Origin: Congeria kusceri
Lineage: Eukaryota; Mollusca; Bivalvia; Myida; Dreissenidae
DNA length: 64,000 nt
Direction of reading: 5' to 3'
Assembly: GCA_027627225.1 (NCBI GenBank)
Contig: CM051033.1
Coordinates: 12,279,558-12,343,557, forward strand
Shown: in pieces, positions 24,383 through 35,340 of the stretch
How positions within the stretch are numbered: the stretch's first letter is position 1
How the letters are laid out: every line of letters starts with the position of its first letter
Translations under genes and position numbers: made by a program
The notes under the pieces: generated by a model
What the model saw: the letters and a program-made list of their open reading frames with translations, nothing else
What the model was told of the DNA's origin: nothing
Databases searched by the model: none

Positions 24383-24392
24383 TCTCGCGAGA
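24383..24392 (+). promoter_or_regulatory. TCTCGCGAGA core promoter element
   Basis: A perfect copy of the palindromic TCTCGCGAGA motif, known in animals from TATA-less housekeeping promoters and bound by BANP. It lies in a GC-rich patch (24350-24480) with other CpG words, 127 bp before the candidate start codon at 24519. The promoter role is inferred from motif and context. Confidence 0.55.
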
Positions 24393-24518
24393 TTTGGCAC
24401 GCGGGCCACGTACAAGTCACGCGGGAGGCCAAAGGTTATTTCGTATCGTATCGCACACTCCACGCGCCTTGAAGCCGTGGGAATTTATGTTTTAAAGCAG
24501 ACGATAAAACAAAACAAT

Positions 24519-24620
24519 ATGGCGCGAGTGGTTGATTTTGATAAACTATACACAGATGTTTCACCGCCGTCGTGCGAAAAGTATCTTTTGCGGTTTGGTG
24601 TAAAGAACGGACACTTGTAA
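24519..24620 (+). CDS. Possible first coding exon of an unidentified gene
   Basis: An ATG in strong context (A at -3, G at +4) opens a 33-codon frame starting MARVVDFDKLYTDVSP and running to a TAA at 24618. Possible splice donors are G|GTGTAA at 24598 or GTAAAG at 24600, which would end a coding exon near residue 27 (…KYLLRFG). The residue mix looks like ordinary protein rather than repeat. A CpG-rich promoter with TCTCGCGAGA lies just upstream. No downstream plus-strand exon was found in this window, so the rest would need to lie far away or to be very short. The product is unknown. It could equally be a non-coding RNA start or a short chance frame. Confidence 0.4.
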   Translation: MARVVDFDKLYTDVSPPSCEKYLLRFGVKNGHL

Positions 24621-24828
24621 CTGAATAACTTTCTCACCAGTCCAAATTGCCAATTGTTTGTTTTGAAATTAGTGTTTAATTATCTTCATATCGGCGTCAG
24701 ATTGTTTAATATTCTCATTTCGCACCATACAACCGCATAACGAGGTTATTATATTAACAGCGTACTGCACGTGTTAGTGTGTTAGTAAACAGCTCTATCA
24801 ACTTGATCGCTAATGGTAAGTCTCCATT

Positions 24829-24886
24829 ACTGCTGCTGCTGCTACTTATTATACTACTGCTGCTGCTGCTATTACTGCTACTACTT

Positions 24887-24917
<31 letters not shown>

Positions 24918-25053
24918 AACTACTACTAATACTACTACTTCTACTACTACGACCACTGCTGCTGCTGCTGCTACTACTACTACTTTTCTACTACTTCTTC
25001 TACTAGTATTACTACAACTACTACTAAAAATACTACTTCTACTACTATTGCTA

Positions 25054-25085
<32 letters not shown>

Positions 25086-25375
25086 ACTACTACTGCTACT
25101 ACGACTAATTCAACTCTTACCAGATCTACTACTACCACAACAACTACTTCTACTACTACTACCGCCACTACTACTACTACTACTTCTACTACTACCAGTA
25201 CTACTACCACTACTACTACTACTACTACTACTGCTGCTGCTACTTCTACTACCACTACTACGACTAATGCTACTACTACCACTACTACGACGACTACTAC
25301 TACTACCATTACCACTACCACTACTACTACCACTACCACTACCACCACCACTACTACTACTTCTATGTCTACTAC
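24829..25375. repeat. (CTA/CTG/CTT)n triplet region, about 545 bp
   Basis: Nearly every triplet is cta, ctg, ctt, cca or cga in one register. It produces long poly-Leu (plus), poly-Val and poly-Ser/Gly (minus) frames that are artefacts of the repeat. Confidence 0.95.
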
Positions 25376-25898
25376 TGCGCCCATTTCCTTGACGGTTTGG
25401 CGCGAATTTTGCAAAAACGGGAGATTTTTCAGACATGCCGAAAAACCTGGATCTTTGCGAATGCGCAATGCTCTGATGTTCTAAGAATTATTGCACAGGC
25501 ATCTTTATTAAGGTTATCTTAAAATATGTTGTACTGTCAGTAAGAGTTCCAATTTATGAAATATATAATTATTAATTAAGTAACCTAAATAATAAAGGTG
25601 ATAATTAATAAACATTCATCATTAAGTCTTATTCATGTTTAAATAAACAGTAAAATAGATTAGGTATTTAAGGATGTCTATTGAGATGTGGCTGGAATAC
25701 GGAAGCAGAAGAATCAGTATGTCTATTTATATTTGTAGAAAAACTTTCCGATTTCGCATCAACTTTTATCTATACGTCAGGGGAGGTAATAAATCGTAAC
25801 AAAGACCATGCGCATAGGAACGACAACTCTTAAAGAATATAATTACTCGTTAATAACCGTTGGATAATACTGCATTGGTGTACAACAAGTGACTGTGA
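25376..25898. other. Intergenic, no gene seen
   Basis: AT-rich spacer between the triplet tract and the tRNA-Glu-like copy; nothing recognised. Confidence 0.5.
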
Positions 25899-25970
25899 TC
25901 AGGTGTGGTCTAGTGGTTAGGATTCCTGGTTTTCACCCAGGCGGCCCGGGTTCGTTTCCCGGCGGTAACC
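25899..25970 (+). pseudogene. tRNA-Glu-like copy, acceptor and T-loop damaged
   Basis: On the plus strand the D and anticodon arms are perfect (TTC anticodon), but the acceptor strands (tcaggtg against cggtaac) do not pair and the T-loop has T where the conserved A58 should be (gttcgtttc). A TTTT follows at 25977. It lies tail-to-tail with the hes gene, about 40 bp from its likely polyadenylation signal. Confidence 0.7.
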
Positions 25971-26007
25971 AGGAAATTTTCAACAGCACAGATACATATT
26001 TCATATT

Positions 26008-26018
26008 TTTATTTTATT
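26008..26018 (-). terminator. Likely polyadenylation signal of hes
   Basis: Two overlapping AATAAA words on the minus strand (tttatt at 26008-26013 and 26013-26018) lie about 390 nt after the hes stop codon. They are the first canonical signals I noticed past the stop. The 3' untranslated region would be about 0.4 kb. Confidence 0.5.
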
Positions 26019-26403
26019 ATTTTTTGCACGAGTTTTTAAAATTTTAATATAATATAAACATGTATCCGTACATATAAAAATACGAACAATAAACATTTCT
26101 GTATCAAAAATACATAACAAAACATGATAGCAAAAAAGACATTCGGTACCAAAAGCACTCTGGAAAAGGCACAAGTTTTAATGTAAAGTGTAACAGTTAT
26201 CTATCAAAGAAATAGAAACTGACTCATGTTTTACGTTAGCAATATTATGATGTGTAAACTCGGATAAACTATCAGTCGAACAAATTGGTCCCATTTTCAT
26301 ACAATATGACGAGCAATCGTCCATAACAACACAAGACAATATCAACAGTAAAAGCAAACTTAACTTAAGCATCAATTTATAATGTGAACACAGTTTGTAC
26401 ATG

Positions 26404-28812
26404 TCACCACGGCCTCCACACATCTTCAACTTTCAACGGACTCGGCGTCCGTCCACATTTAACGGTGTATTCCAAATGTGACGACAACGATGACGTAGGA
26501 TATGACGTTGGCGACGACGTAGGAGAACAAGATGGCGAAGACGCGTTTGAATTTTCAGAGTCCGACATTTGAGAAAAGCTAGAGTCAAAGGCTTTCAGAC
26601 TGGCCTTGGTGCGTGGTGGAGATCTTGTTAAACTGTCAGTTGGGGAGTTTTGAGTATTATGTTGGTATTGCTGTTGTTGCTGCTGACCGTGATGAAGTTG
26701 CTGTTGTTGATGCTGATGTTGGAATGTTTGGGTTTGACCCAGATACACTGCCACGGGTGACGACGAACCTGGCCTTTGCACAATTTGAAATGAGCCACAG
26801 AACTGGGGTTGCGACGCGTACACTCGCTGGTGCTGCTGTTGGTGATGAATGTTATAAATAGTATGTCCTTGACTGTACACCCCCGCCACGTTCGTAGGAC
26901 TTGGTACTTGCTGCAGCACGAGAGGCGACGTGTGTACGCCGGCCGCCATCAACAGGCAGCCGTTCTGGACCGACTGACCGGTATGTCCGGCGGCTGGAAT
27001 TTGAACGTTGAGCGGCTGCTGGGGAACTTCCGGCGCTGCGCCGTTGACCTGCGTCACGACGTTACCCAAATGGTTAATAAGTTTGTTTCTGACGTCACTG
27101 TCGACGCCCTGTACGGAGCTAAGGTAGCGCACCACTTCGTTGGCGCACTCGTTAAAGCCGCTCTTGTACTTGGTGACGGTGTTCGGATCGCACGTGATCG
27201 CCTGACTGACCTGCTGACGTTGCAACTGACGTAAGTGCTTCACCGTCATCTCCAAAATGTCGGCCTTCTCGAGTTTGGAGTACTGATTCGTCTGAAAATA
27301 CACAATAAATAAATAGCAAATATTAAAACACATTAAATAAATTGAATTAGATCTACGTTCAATTATTTATGAATTTGAGTGACGGCTGTTGCGCTCTATT
27401 ATTGGTCCATTGTATGATAAATTTTCTTTTAAATTTCATAAACCAAATATTGTGTGCACGCTCTGATGTCAGGGGCAGTTATTAAAAGAAGGCCATTAAA
27501 ATGTGAATAAATCACACCGTCATTTGTAAGTGTCTATCAGAGCCACTCAAATTCTATCATATGTTTAATGCACTTGAAAACCACGTATTTGGCAAACGTA
27601 ATTCAGTTCACACCGTTTTGCACAACAATGCGCCGCGCTTTTTATTCCTGGTATTATTACGGTTAGTTTTTTAAGACCACGTTATTTAATCGTATAGTAG
27701 ATCTTATGCGAACGCAGGTATTTATCTTGCATTTCATTTCAGCGCCCGTTAATCAAAGACGCCGGCTCGTGGGAAAATGTCGCAACGATCGCGCGAGAAG
27801 ACACCGTGACGTGAACTGTGATACTTTATCTACTTTATCGCTGGATAAATTAAACCGCAGACTGTGGTAGTAATGGTTAATTTTCAGTGGCCTTTGCTGG
27901 GCAATTAAAACAACTGAACAAACGGAACCAAATGTTTCCAAACAAAGATTTGCCAATAAAGAGACGCGGTTTTCTTATTCAATAGTGTTAAACGCCCCTT
28001 AAAATATCAAACATGTTAAATTGCCAACTATGATAAACCATTATCCACTTTTAAAACGATTTCAATATTCGAGGTATTCGGTTAAAAACAACACAAAACA
28101 GAAGGATATCAAGAAATAACAAATTTACAAAATGAAATTGGAGCTCTCATTAGAAATATGACGCCGCCAAGCAGATGAAAAACGTTGATAATTTGATTAT
28201 TTTGATTTAGTGTTACATTTATTTAAATATGTTGTAATTCAAAACTTCAATAACACCTACATCTTTTCTCATAGCCTGGAGTACAAGCGTCTTCAGCTGT
28301 GTCAGACAGTTGTTGATTCTCGCACGTCGTTTCTTCTCCATAAACGGTTTGTTGCTCTGCAAAATAAAATGCAAAAGTAAGATAAAGATATATAGAACTA
28401 GAAATGAAACAACATCAATATAATATAACTCCAATGTGGTTGGTGTTGGTTTATTCACAGCAACAGCGCTCTGTTGACAAGTTATCTGTCTAAATCTTAT
28501 TTCAAACAAATGACTGATTCAATAAAATCATTAACCCCAACAACAACAACAAAGAATTTATTTTGATAAATAAAAAGAACCAAAGTTTCACAGTAAAATA
28601 CATACTTTATAAAAATGATTTTAAATAAATTTCGATTTCATTTAAGATTCATTGAAATTCGAAACAATAAAGAAGCTCCAACCTCCCATCAAAACGCATT
28701 AGTGTTTCAAAATAAACTTAATTTTACCTACCCTCTTGTAAGCCGAATCTTTTTTCTCCATGTTAGAGTCATGAGGTGACATAATTCCGTTTTCAACTGC
28801 AGTATCCGCCAT
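26404..28812 (-). CDS. hes1: HES/hairy-type bHLH-Orange transcriptional repressor
   Basis: The gene is spliced: exon 1 is 28732-28812, exon 2 is 28261-28356, exon 3 is 26404-27291. All introns are phase 0 with GT/AG ends (gtaggt donors; ttttgcag and attttcag acceptors). The 354-aa protein begins [16 protein letters not shown]. The basic region, residues 28-43, reads [16 protein letters not shown] with the HES-specific proline at 31. Helix 1 and loop run to 59, and helix 2 covers about 60-82. An Orange domain spans about 100-136 ([17 protein letters not shown]). A Gln/His-rich stretch lies in the second half, then Ser/Thr/Pro, ending in WRPW, the Groucho/TLE docking motif. Family knowledge: nuclear DNA-binding repressor, classic Notch target that represses itself through E/N-boxes. 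Its length is closer to fly hairy than to vertebrate HES1. The exon boundaries within the bHLH match those known for HES genes. The exact paralogue (HES1/4 or hairy) is inferred. Confidence 0.95.
27768..27775 (+). promoter_or_regulatory. Su(H)/RBPJ site in hes intron 2
   Basis: A perfect CGTGGGAA lies in intron 2, in a GC-richer patch (27740-27810). It is the third perfect copy within 1.6 kb of the hes promoter. Binding is inferred from the consensus. Confidence 0.4.
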
Positions 28813-28949
28813 GTCACAAGTTTATAATCAACCACCGAACAGTTCAGTGTTTTTAATTCAATTAAAATCAATCACACAAAAAATGTTCAGCGAGTGCTTC
28901 GACTGCAGTGTCTAAAATAAATCTGAACCAACAAGTGGTTTTATTTCCG

Positions 28950-28955
28950 TTTATA
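28950..28955 (-). promoter_or_regulatory. TATA box of hes
   Basis: TATAAA on the minus strand (ggttataaacgg), 138 bp before the start codon. Transcription would start roughly 30 bp further, near 28920. Confidence 0.55.
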
Positions 28956-29005
28956 ACCTCAGGCAGACGACAATAAGAGAGACATGTAGAGGAATTCAGT
29001 GATCT

Positions 29006-29013
29006 TTCCCACG
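29006..29013 (-). promoter_or_regulatory. Proximal Su(H)/RBPJ site of hes
   Basis: CGTGGGAA in the direction of the gene, about 50 bp upstream of the TATA box. This fits the high-affinity consensus for the Notch effector CSL. Confidence 0.6.
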
Positions 29014-29372
29014 CTCGCGCAGCGCGACTTCCAACCAATCAGCGGCCGAGATTTTCATCTGTCTCGTGCCGGCTCGCGCGCGATTGGTGCAGAGCGCGAT
29101 CCGGCGATAGGTCGCGATATCAGCTGTCAATCATGCGATAAAGCTCGTTTACCCACGTGCCGGTTTATTTTTAAACGCGACACGAAATAGCATGGGAAAG
29201 CTCCGCCCGATCTCGCATTTTTTGTTTGCGGTGATCTTGCTTGCGTTACGGCTGAACTATTCACTAAATAATCTATCTGATAGCAGTAAAGGCCAACAAA
29301 AGACGGTGTGACCGCCCGCGACTAGCTTATCGCTAGATGCCTATCGGAATGCGAGGCTCTATTGTACCGCGG

Positions 29373-29380
29373 CGTGGGAA
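29373..29380 (+). promoter_or_regulatory. Distal Su(H)/RBPJ site of hes
   Basis: A perfect CGTGGGAA in the opposite orientation to the proximal site, 360 bp further upstream. A weaker GTGGGAA lies at 29598-29604. Confidence 0.45.
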
Positions 29381-29604
29381 AACGACCGAAAACTGCTCAA
29401 ATATGCCGCAAGTGTCTTCATTTAGCGCAGCGATTTTTTCTTCGGCCTTTTGGGCGCTGGGCGAATGTCGTTAGTAAGACGACCACGTGCATCTCACCCC
29501 TTTATCCCCGAGGGAAAATTATGAGCCTTACGCCCGGAAATGGTTACAAGGGCGTCCATTCATATGGAAACAATTTGTGCATTAATGGTTCATAGGAGTG
29601 GGAA

Positions 29605-31487
29605 GAACTTGTACTTTTTTGAGTTATAACACTAAAGGTGCATCAACAAATGAGTTTAGTAATCTGCGGCCCGTGGAGCTTCTGTTTCTTATACTTACTC
29701 TTGGTGTCGAGGTTTTATAGACCTATTTTTGTACAAATTATATTATGTCTGTAAATTTTTTATATTATTCAATTAAAAATAATGTTTATTGCATGGCATA
29801 TAAGTATAAAGGATATAAATGACGAGCTATCGATGTAGAAGATTTTCTGCATATTAAATTTCGTAAAAAAATTGCAAATTAAAGTGCACATTTGCCAAGT
29901 GTCCAAACATAACGCCATTCCGTGTAATTAAATGTAAATACGCTTTTCTAGAGAGGATACCTTGTATAATAACCTTGGTTATTAAGTGGATAAATATACA
30001 CCTTTTAAAGCCGCAGTCCATGGAATCTAATTCATTTCATCGTTATTTGGCAATTGTTCTTATGAACAGTAATAGAGTTTAGTCGTTTGAAATCTACTAC
30101 TACGTGTATTTAACGAGTCACCAAAACGTTATTACTGCACCGATTAAAATTCGTTTATTTGAGCTGTGAGATGCCTATTAGAACTGATTTCTGCACATTT
30201 TTATTTTTATTAACGGATTTCTGGACTGCTGCGATAATATAATGTTTTGTCATTCTCGCCTAAGACTAGCGGAGTTTATTTGTTTACTGACAAGACTTAT
30301 ACATGTAGTAGTAGATTTTGTCAAAATACAATTGAATTACACAATTTATTACGTAATTTCCTTTTAGCACAAAATTGTTTTTATTTACATTATTGGTTAA
30401 ACATCGTTTATCTTCAAAGACTATCAAAGATCCGCGATACATTATTTCATTAATGGACAGTAGAAAAAAAACACGCGGGCACGATAAGCATCTCAAATTT
30501 CTCGTACAGTATGTCTGTTTATTCAACGTCGTCTTAAAAGACACCCGTTTCTTTTGATATTCTTGCACGATTAATTACTGTCCATTTCGACTGACGTTAT
30601 CTTGTCTAGCGGACACGTTTGTTTACCGGTTGCCTCTTACATCACTGACAGTCATCCGTATAAACATGTCAAAGGTTCAATACGCTAATTGAATATTGTA
30701 AAAAATCAATATTTGATCAGAGATCGGAGACACGTGGTATATCGATCCCGGTGTGATGTACCGCAGACGTCCCCCTAGAGCGTTGCGACATTTCGTATCT
30801 TCTGGTATTCAGTTATCTGTTGTAAATCACGTCTGCGCGCGCGATAATCTCGCGAATCTGTCACGTGATCCGTGTCAATGGCGCGTGCTTCCCGCGCGCT
30901 GCAGTTCCACGGGGAACAGTGTCGTCTGCGGTGATATATGGAAAACATCAAGACGTCGTCTGCTGCCTTGACCGATTTATGGTGGCACTCGTCTTTAGAG
31001 GAATTTATCTGGCAGACGACGTGCGAATTAATTTCTTTCAACGTCGTATTTCTTGTCTGTGCGTTGAGAGTGATTTAGGTTGTGACGCAGACGACGGACA
31101 TTTCGTCCTGCCGACAAATGTGTTTCACCCAACGAGTAATTAACGACCTTGTTGTAAGTTGGCGGATTTGCCTAGGTTTATGTTCAAGGTAGAGAAACAC
31201 AATGCTCGGTAAAAATATACTAAGAAATCATTTATCTTTTCACTACTAATTGAAAACCATGTTAAGAAATTCTGAAAAAAATCAAATGCACGAAATCCAA
31301 AATTTCTTTGAATAAAGCATCAGTTACTTATTTACTAAAACCATATTTAATGCAACTATGTTAAACTACTGGCATGCCGGTCAATGTATATGCCGTTGTC
31401 CTATCATAAATAAAACCTGCATCTTTTAATAATGACTATGAGATTAAAATACACATTTCAGTAGTCTCGAAACATTATATAAACTGA
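29605..31487. other. Intergenic; GC-balanced patch at 30720-31140
   Basis: No gene is supported. The patch at 30720-31140 has overlapping frames on both strands (72-92 aa) with no domain, plus cacgtg and cgcg words. It may be regulatory for hes, but only by position. Confidence 0.35.
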
Positions 31488-31580
31488 ACGAACGAACGAA
31501 CGAATGACGTTCATACGTACGTACGTTCGAACGAACGAACGAACGAACGAATGTGCGTACGAACAAACGAACGAACAAAA
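31488..31580. repeat. (CGAA)n microsatellite with internal inversion
   Basis: Tandem cgaa units run on one strand, flip through acgtacgtacgttcg, and continue as cgaa. The tract is imperfect (tgaa, caaa variants). Confidence 0.9.
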
Positions 31581-32507
31581 TAAAGAACTAATTTTGGCTC
31601 GTTTGCGAGGGTATTTTCAGTCTATATAATTGTGATACTATTTTAATTTAGTCAAGGTATAAGTAAGTACCTTAATATTGTGCCAATAGCAGACCATTTA
31701 GGTTGCATTCCACTACGCAATAAAAGTACGTTATGTTGAATGATCAGTTCAACTTTGACTGCAACCATTACAGTTAACGAAACTAGTTTTATCTTAGTAG
31801 TTCAATTTCGCATCGTTTGTGTGTACAGCGATTATACGACACGTGATTCATTGTATAATTCCGCAATTATTCGCTAACTATACTGGGTGAATTGAATCGA
31901 CTCTGTATTTTTTTGTGTTGGAAATTAATAATTTATTAATAATTTAACTCGTCGTCGCGTTGCATTATTCTCTGAAATTATAAGTCGAAATGAACTGTCG
32001 CTCGATACAAATTCAATGGGACAACATTCAAAAATTAATTTCTGAAGATTTTTTTCCCATGATATATTTTCCGGCGTCTTTTCTTCCATTAAATTAAATA
32101 CACAAAACAATTTCCTTCAAAAAAAGAAAACCCCTAATACCTTTTTTAAGAAGAAGAAAACAACTAATCTTTCTGTGTATAACGGATCCTCGCGCTTAAA
32201 GTACCTCGTTGTCATAAACAGCGAATTACTTTTATACACAGTTTATTAGATTTTCATTTCATCATTATTTGTTAGAGATAAGATCTTGTGACTGTGCTCA
32301 CGGACCGAAGCCCTGGGAAAGTCGTACCCCGTGCGACAAGCCGGCAGGTGGCGAAATTAAAGCGATGATTGACTTGCGCGCTCGCTCGGTCGTGTCGCAG
32401 TTTAGTATTTGGTTGATATATAAAGCAGTGTATATCACGATTCTTTTAAAGCAACCGTATTCTTCACAATCATAGTAATAATACGAAATGAATTTTTTTT
32501 TAAAGAT
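31581..32507. other. Intergenic, no gene seen
   Basis: AT-rich; short frames only. Confidence 0.5.
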
Positions 32508-32722
32508 TTGTTTGTTTGTTTGGATTTTCACTTTTTTAACAGTATTAGTTTGTTTTTTCGGATTTTTGCCGTTTTTAACAGTATTTCAGTCATATCAGTC
32601 AGTTAACCTACTCACACTTCTCTTGGGCGATCTTAGGCCATCTAAGCCGTTTTACCAGTATTAAGTGCGCATACTTATGCCAGTAACTGACAACTGCCCT
32701 ACTTGAATCAGAGGGGAGAATG
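32508..32722 (-). mobile_element. 5'-truncated SINE, same body as at 39609
   Basis: Read on the minus strand it contains ttcaagtagggcagttgtca, gttactggcataagtatg, aatactggtaaa and aatactgttaaaaacggcaa, colinear with 39790-39970. It ends in a (caaa)n-like tail (32508-32522). The tRNA head is missing, as expected for incomplete reverse transcription. The tail segment with aacagtatt is partly duplicated. Confidence 0.8.
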
Positions 32723-34518
32723 GCCTTATAAATTTGTTCATAACCAATTATTCTCCACAATCACAGTTAAAATAGGAAATAAAATTTAAAAAAAGAGATG
32801 ACTGACTTGGGAGCTCGTTCGATCGTGATGTACCTTTCTTGTATATATCTAACGCATTGTATATCAAGGTTAGTTTAAAGTTACATCACCCGTCTTAGTC
32901 ATAGTAACTAACAATACAGAAAAAAAAAAATATTAATTAGATTGTTCACACAAAGTTTAATGTATCGTCCGTTGAAAGCCAGAAGGGGCTATCGGCACTC
33001 TTTGTATATGTGCTGATGACACATCCTAGCTTTCCAGGGACGATGTACAAAGTGAAAATCAGTTTACATTCAACTTTTATTCAGTAAAATCAGGCAATCA
33101 AGTTAATTATATGCCAAAATTAAATTTAAAAGTAATGTCTGTTTGTGTTTACATGTATTTGACACTTAATGCGTAATTATACGATGATGTTGAAGGACCT
33201 GTGCCTTTAAAGAGGTTATCGACTTGCGCGCTCGATCGTATCGCAGTTATTTTGTTGATGTAAAAAGCATTGTATATTTTTATAATGTTTTTCGTTTAAA
33301 TACTGGTAAGTGATTCGTTGTTTGTAATTTGGGTTTATGTGTATTTTGCTACTATATTAAGTTTTGCATAACGTGTTTTTTTTAAATACTAGTAAGTAAT
33401 TCGATGTTTGCATTTAAAAGGTTTATCATGTGCAATTTGGAAACAGAAGGTATGGATCTGCTATGATTTAGTGAAGTGTGTATATAACGCCCTGAAGGTT
33501 ATGACTTTTTAGTACGAGTTAAATGATTGGTCGTTATTAGGTTTACATGCGTTGGAGACACGAGTCATTTGTCTGGTGTCATACTGAAATTGAAGGCAAT
33601 TCGCACCATTTGACTACAATTTTAGCCTATTCTTTTTGCTTTTCAAACTTTTGAAAGCCTTGTTTTTGTTTTCATCATGTCTAATATAAATTTGACATTG
33701 AAGTGTTTTATTAAGATAATCATTATCAAAAAGATATGCGGCAAAATATTATAATAATGCTTAAACATTTTACCAACGGCAAATAAGTATGTTTTAACTA
33801 TATATAATTGGGCTGTGCATTTGATATCAGTGTCGATTTTACGCCATTATATGTATCAGAAAGGGGTCGTACCGGTGCTGCATGTTACATTGATCATAAA
33901 ACATTTAAAGGAATTTAAACGATCGCAGTTTACAACCGCCCATATCATTTTATGAACGAAATTATTGACCATCGTGGTACAGACCAAATTGATAACAATT
34001 TGATGTGTGCAGTTACAAGGACTAATATACAAGTCGTCATCGGCCGCATGATGCTGATAACGATTTGTTGACAGTTATTACCATAGCGAATGCAAACATT
34101 GTCATGGTACGGACCGCGTGGTACAAAATGCTTATTCACCGCTTGGACAGAAAAAAAATGCGTTCAAGCTTTTTTGTCCGTTTTTGCTGACGGCACGAAT
34201 TAACAATTATGAATTATTATAAATTAAGCGGAAACAATACGTTACCCTTAAATTGAGTGCATATAAGTTAAGAGATAACTAAGCAATAATGTTCGATCTA
34301 GTTCTGAAAATATTTAATAAACATAATTATTTTTAAAATCAAAGTTCTTCATGAAGCGAGTGTGACCGGGTTGAAAACGCATAAATGCAATGCAGTTGCT
34401 TTACTCTGAGTCTTTTTTTATAGGGGTATGCGCTGTAATCATATTTACCGTTACCCCTTAAGTGGTCAGAGAACAGATTTGAAAATCGAATGGGTAGGGA
34501 ACAAATATGAAAGCATTT
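32723..34518. other. Intergenic, no gene seen
   Basis: AT-rich. The phrase gacttgcgcgctcg with nearby tcgcagtt occurs near 32371 and 33222, with a similar but weaker copy near 32805, hinting at an old duplicated segment with a period of about 420 bp. Nothing coding. Confidence 0.4.
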
Positions 34519-34781
34519 GAGGCGTGTCGTGGGAAACCCGGGCTTAATTCATGTTCGTAACGTGTCGTCCCGGATTAGCCTGTGCTGTCCGCACATGCTA
34601 ATACGGGACGACACTTTCCGCCTACAGTGAATTAATGTTTAAAAGAGACTTCCTTGAAAACGAAAATACCATAAAAGCGGAAAGTGTCGTCCCGGATTAG
34701 ACTGTGCGGACTGCACAGGATGATCCGAGACGACACGTAACGCACATGCATTTTAAGCGCGGGTTTCTCACAACACGCCTC
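34519..34781. mobile_element. MITE family 1, copy B (263 bp)
   Basis: Starts gaggcgtgtcgtgggaaa and ends with the inverted counterpart, acaacacgcctc. The two inner hairpins (gtgtcgtcccggattag facing ctaatacgggacgacac, and a second like it) are well kept. Confidence 0.88.
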
Positions 34782-34799
34782 ATTTTAATTTTCCAAAAA

Positions 34800-35340
34800 A
34801 ACATTGCGCCAACGTACACATGCCACTTTGGCTGACCCTGTTTGCACTTCACGAATTCTCGGCGGTCGGTCTTTTCATGAGCGAAGACTCGCAATCCAGT
34901 CCGCAGCGGGACAGCTCGCCCATTTTTGCGATGTCATAATCGAACTTCCGATGTGTCGGGCCCTTTTGTTACGGCGAGCACCCTGCCACGCCCATTCGCA
35001 CCTTTGCTTGATCTCTCATGGACCCCACAAACGCCGTTCTGTAATATTAACGTCTCGTGAAATTCGCAATTGATGACCTAACACCGACCGGTGTCATGGT
35101 GCACCGTATGTGCCGTATTTTCGGACAATACACTTCGGACATTATGAAGCTAATAACAGCAATATTTTGGGAATAAAGTCAGACGAGCGTGAATTACTGC
35201 TAATTTAGAATTATCCAGCTGAGAACTGACTGCCGGCAGTGAAAGAAGTTAATGGCCGCAACACGATGTGTGCAGTTTCCAAAATCTAATTACTCTATCA
35301 GAACGCTAGAGCGGTTCTTGAGCGATACACGCACTTTTAT
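34800..35340. promoter_or_regulatory. Candidate cis-regulatory block
   Basis: Balanced base composition without repeats directly after the MITE; short frames on both strands have no domain. Homeodomain-type taat words cluster at 35190-35300. Function is inferred only from composition. Confidence 0.2.

Larger units (their letters stand above)
28813..29604 (-). promoter_or_regulatory. hes promoter region, CpG-rich
   Basis: The strand just upstream of the hes start codon is much richer in G, C and CpG than its surroundings, especially 28990-29560. It holds a TATA-like box (28950-28955), a CCAAT box (29035-29039) with an inverted one near 29083, Su(H) sites, CAGCTG at 29121-29126 and CACGTG at 29154-29159 and 29484-29489. 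The order TATA, then Su(H) about 50 bp further upstream, matches the known compact layout of vertebrate Hes1 promoters. Transcription likely starts near 28920. Confidence 0.65.

Noticed and set aside
24779..25468. Poly-Leu, poly-Val and Ser/Gly-rich frames up to 162 aa
   Set aside because: Pure translation of the CTA/CTG triplet tract in three frames on both strands.
26019..26403. K-box, Brd-box and GY-box sites in the hes 3' untranslated region
   Set aside because: I looked for these Notch-target 3' motifs and found no convincing match.
26384..27234. Plus-strand frames of 62-141 aa opposite hes exon 3
   Set aside because: They are antisense shadows of the hes coding exon.
30753..31143. 72-92-aa frames on both strands
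   Set aside because: GC-balanced patch lowers stop frequency; no recognisable protein features.
34697..35073. 65-89-aa frames
   Set aside because: Partly within or next to the MITE copy B and a GC-balanced patch; no domain support.
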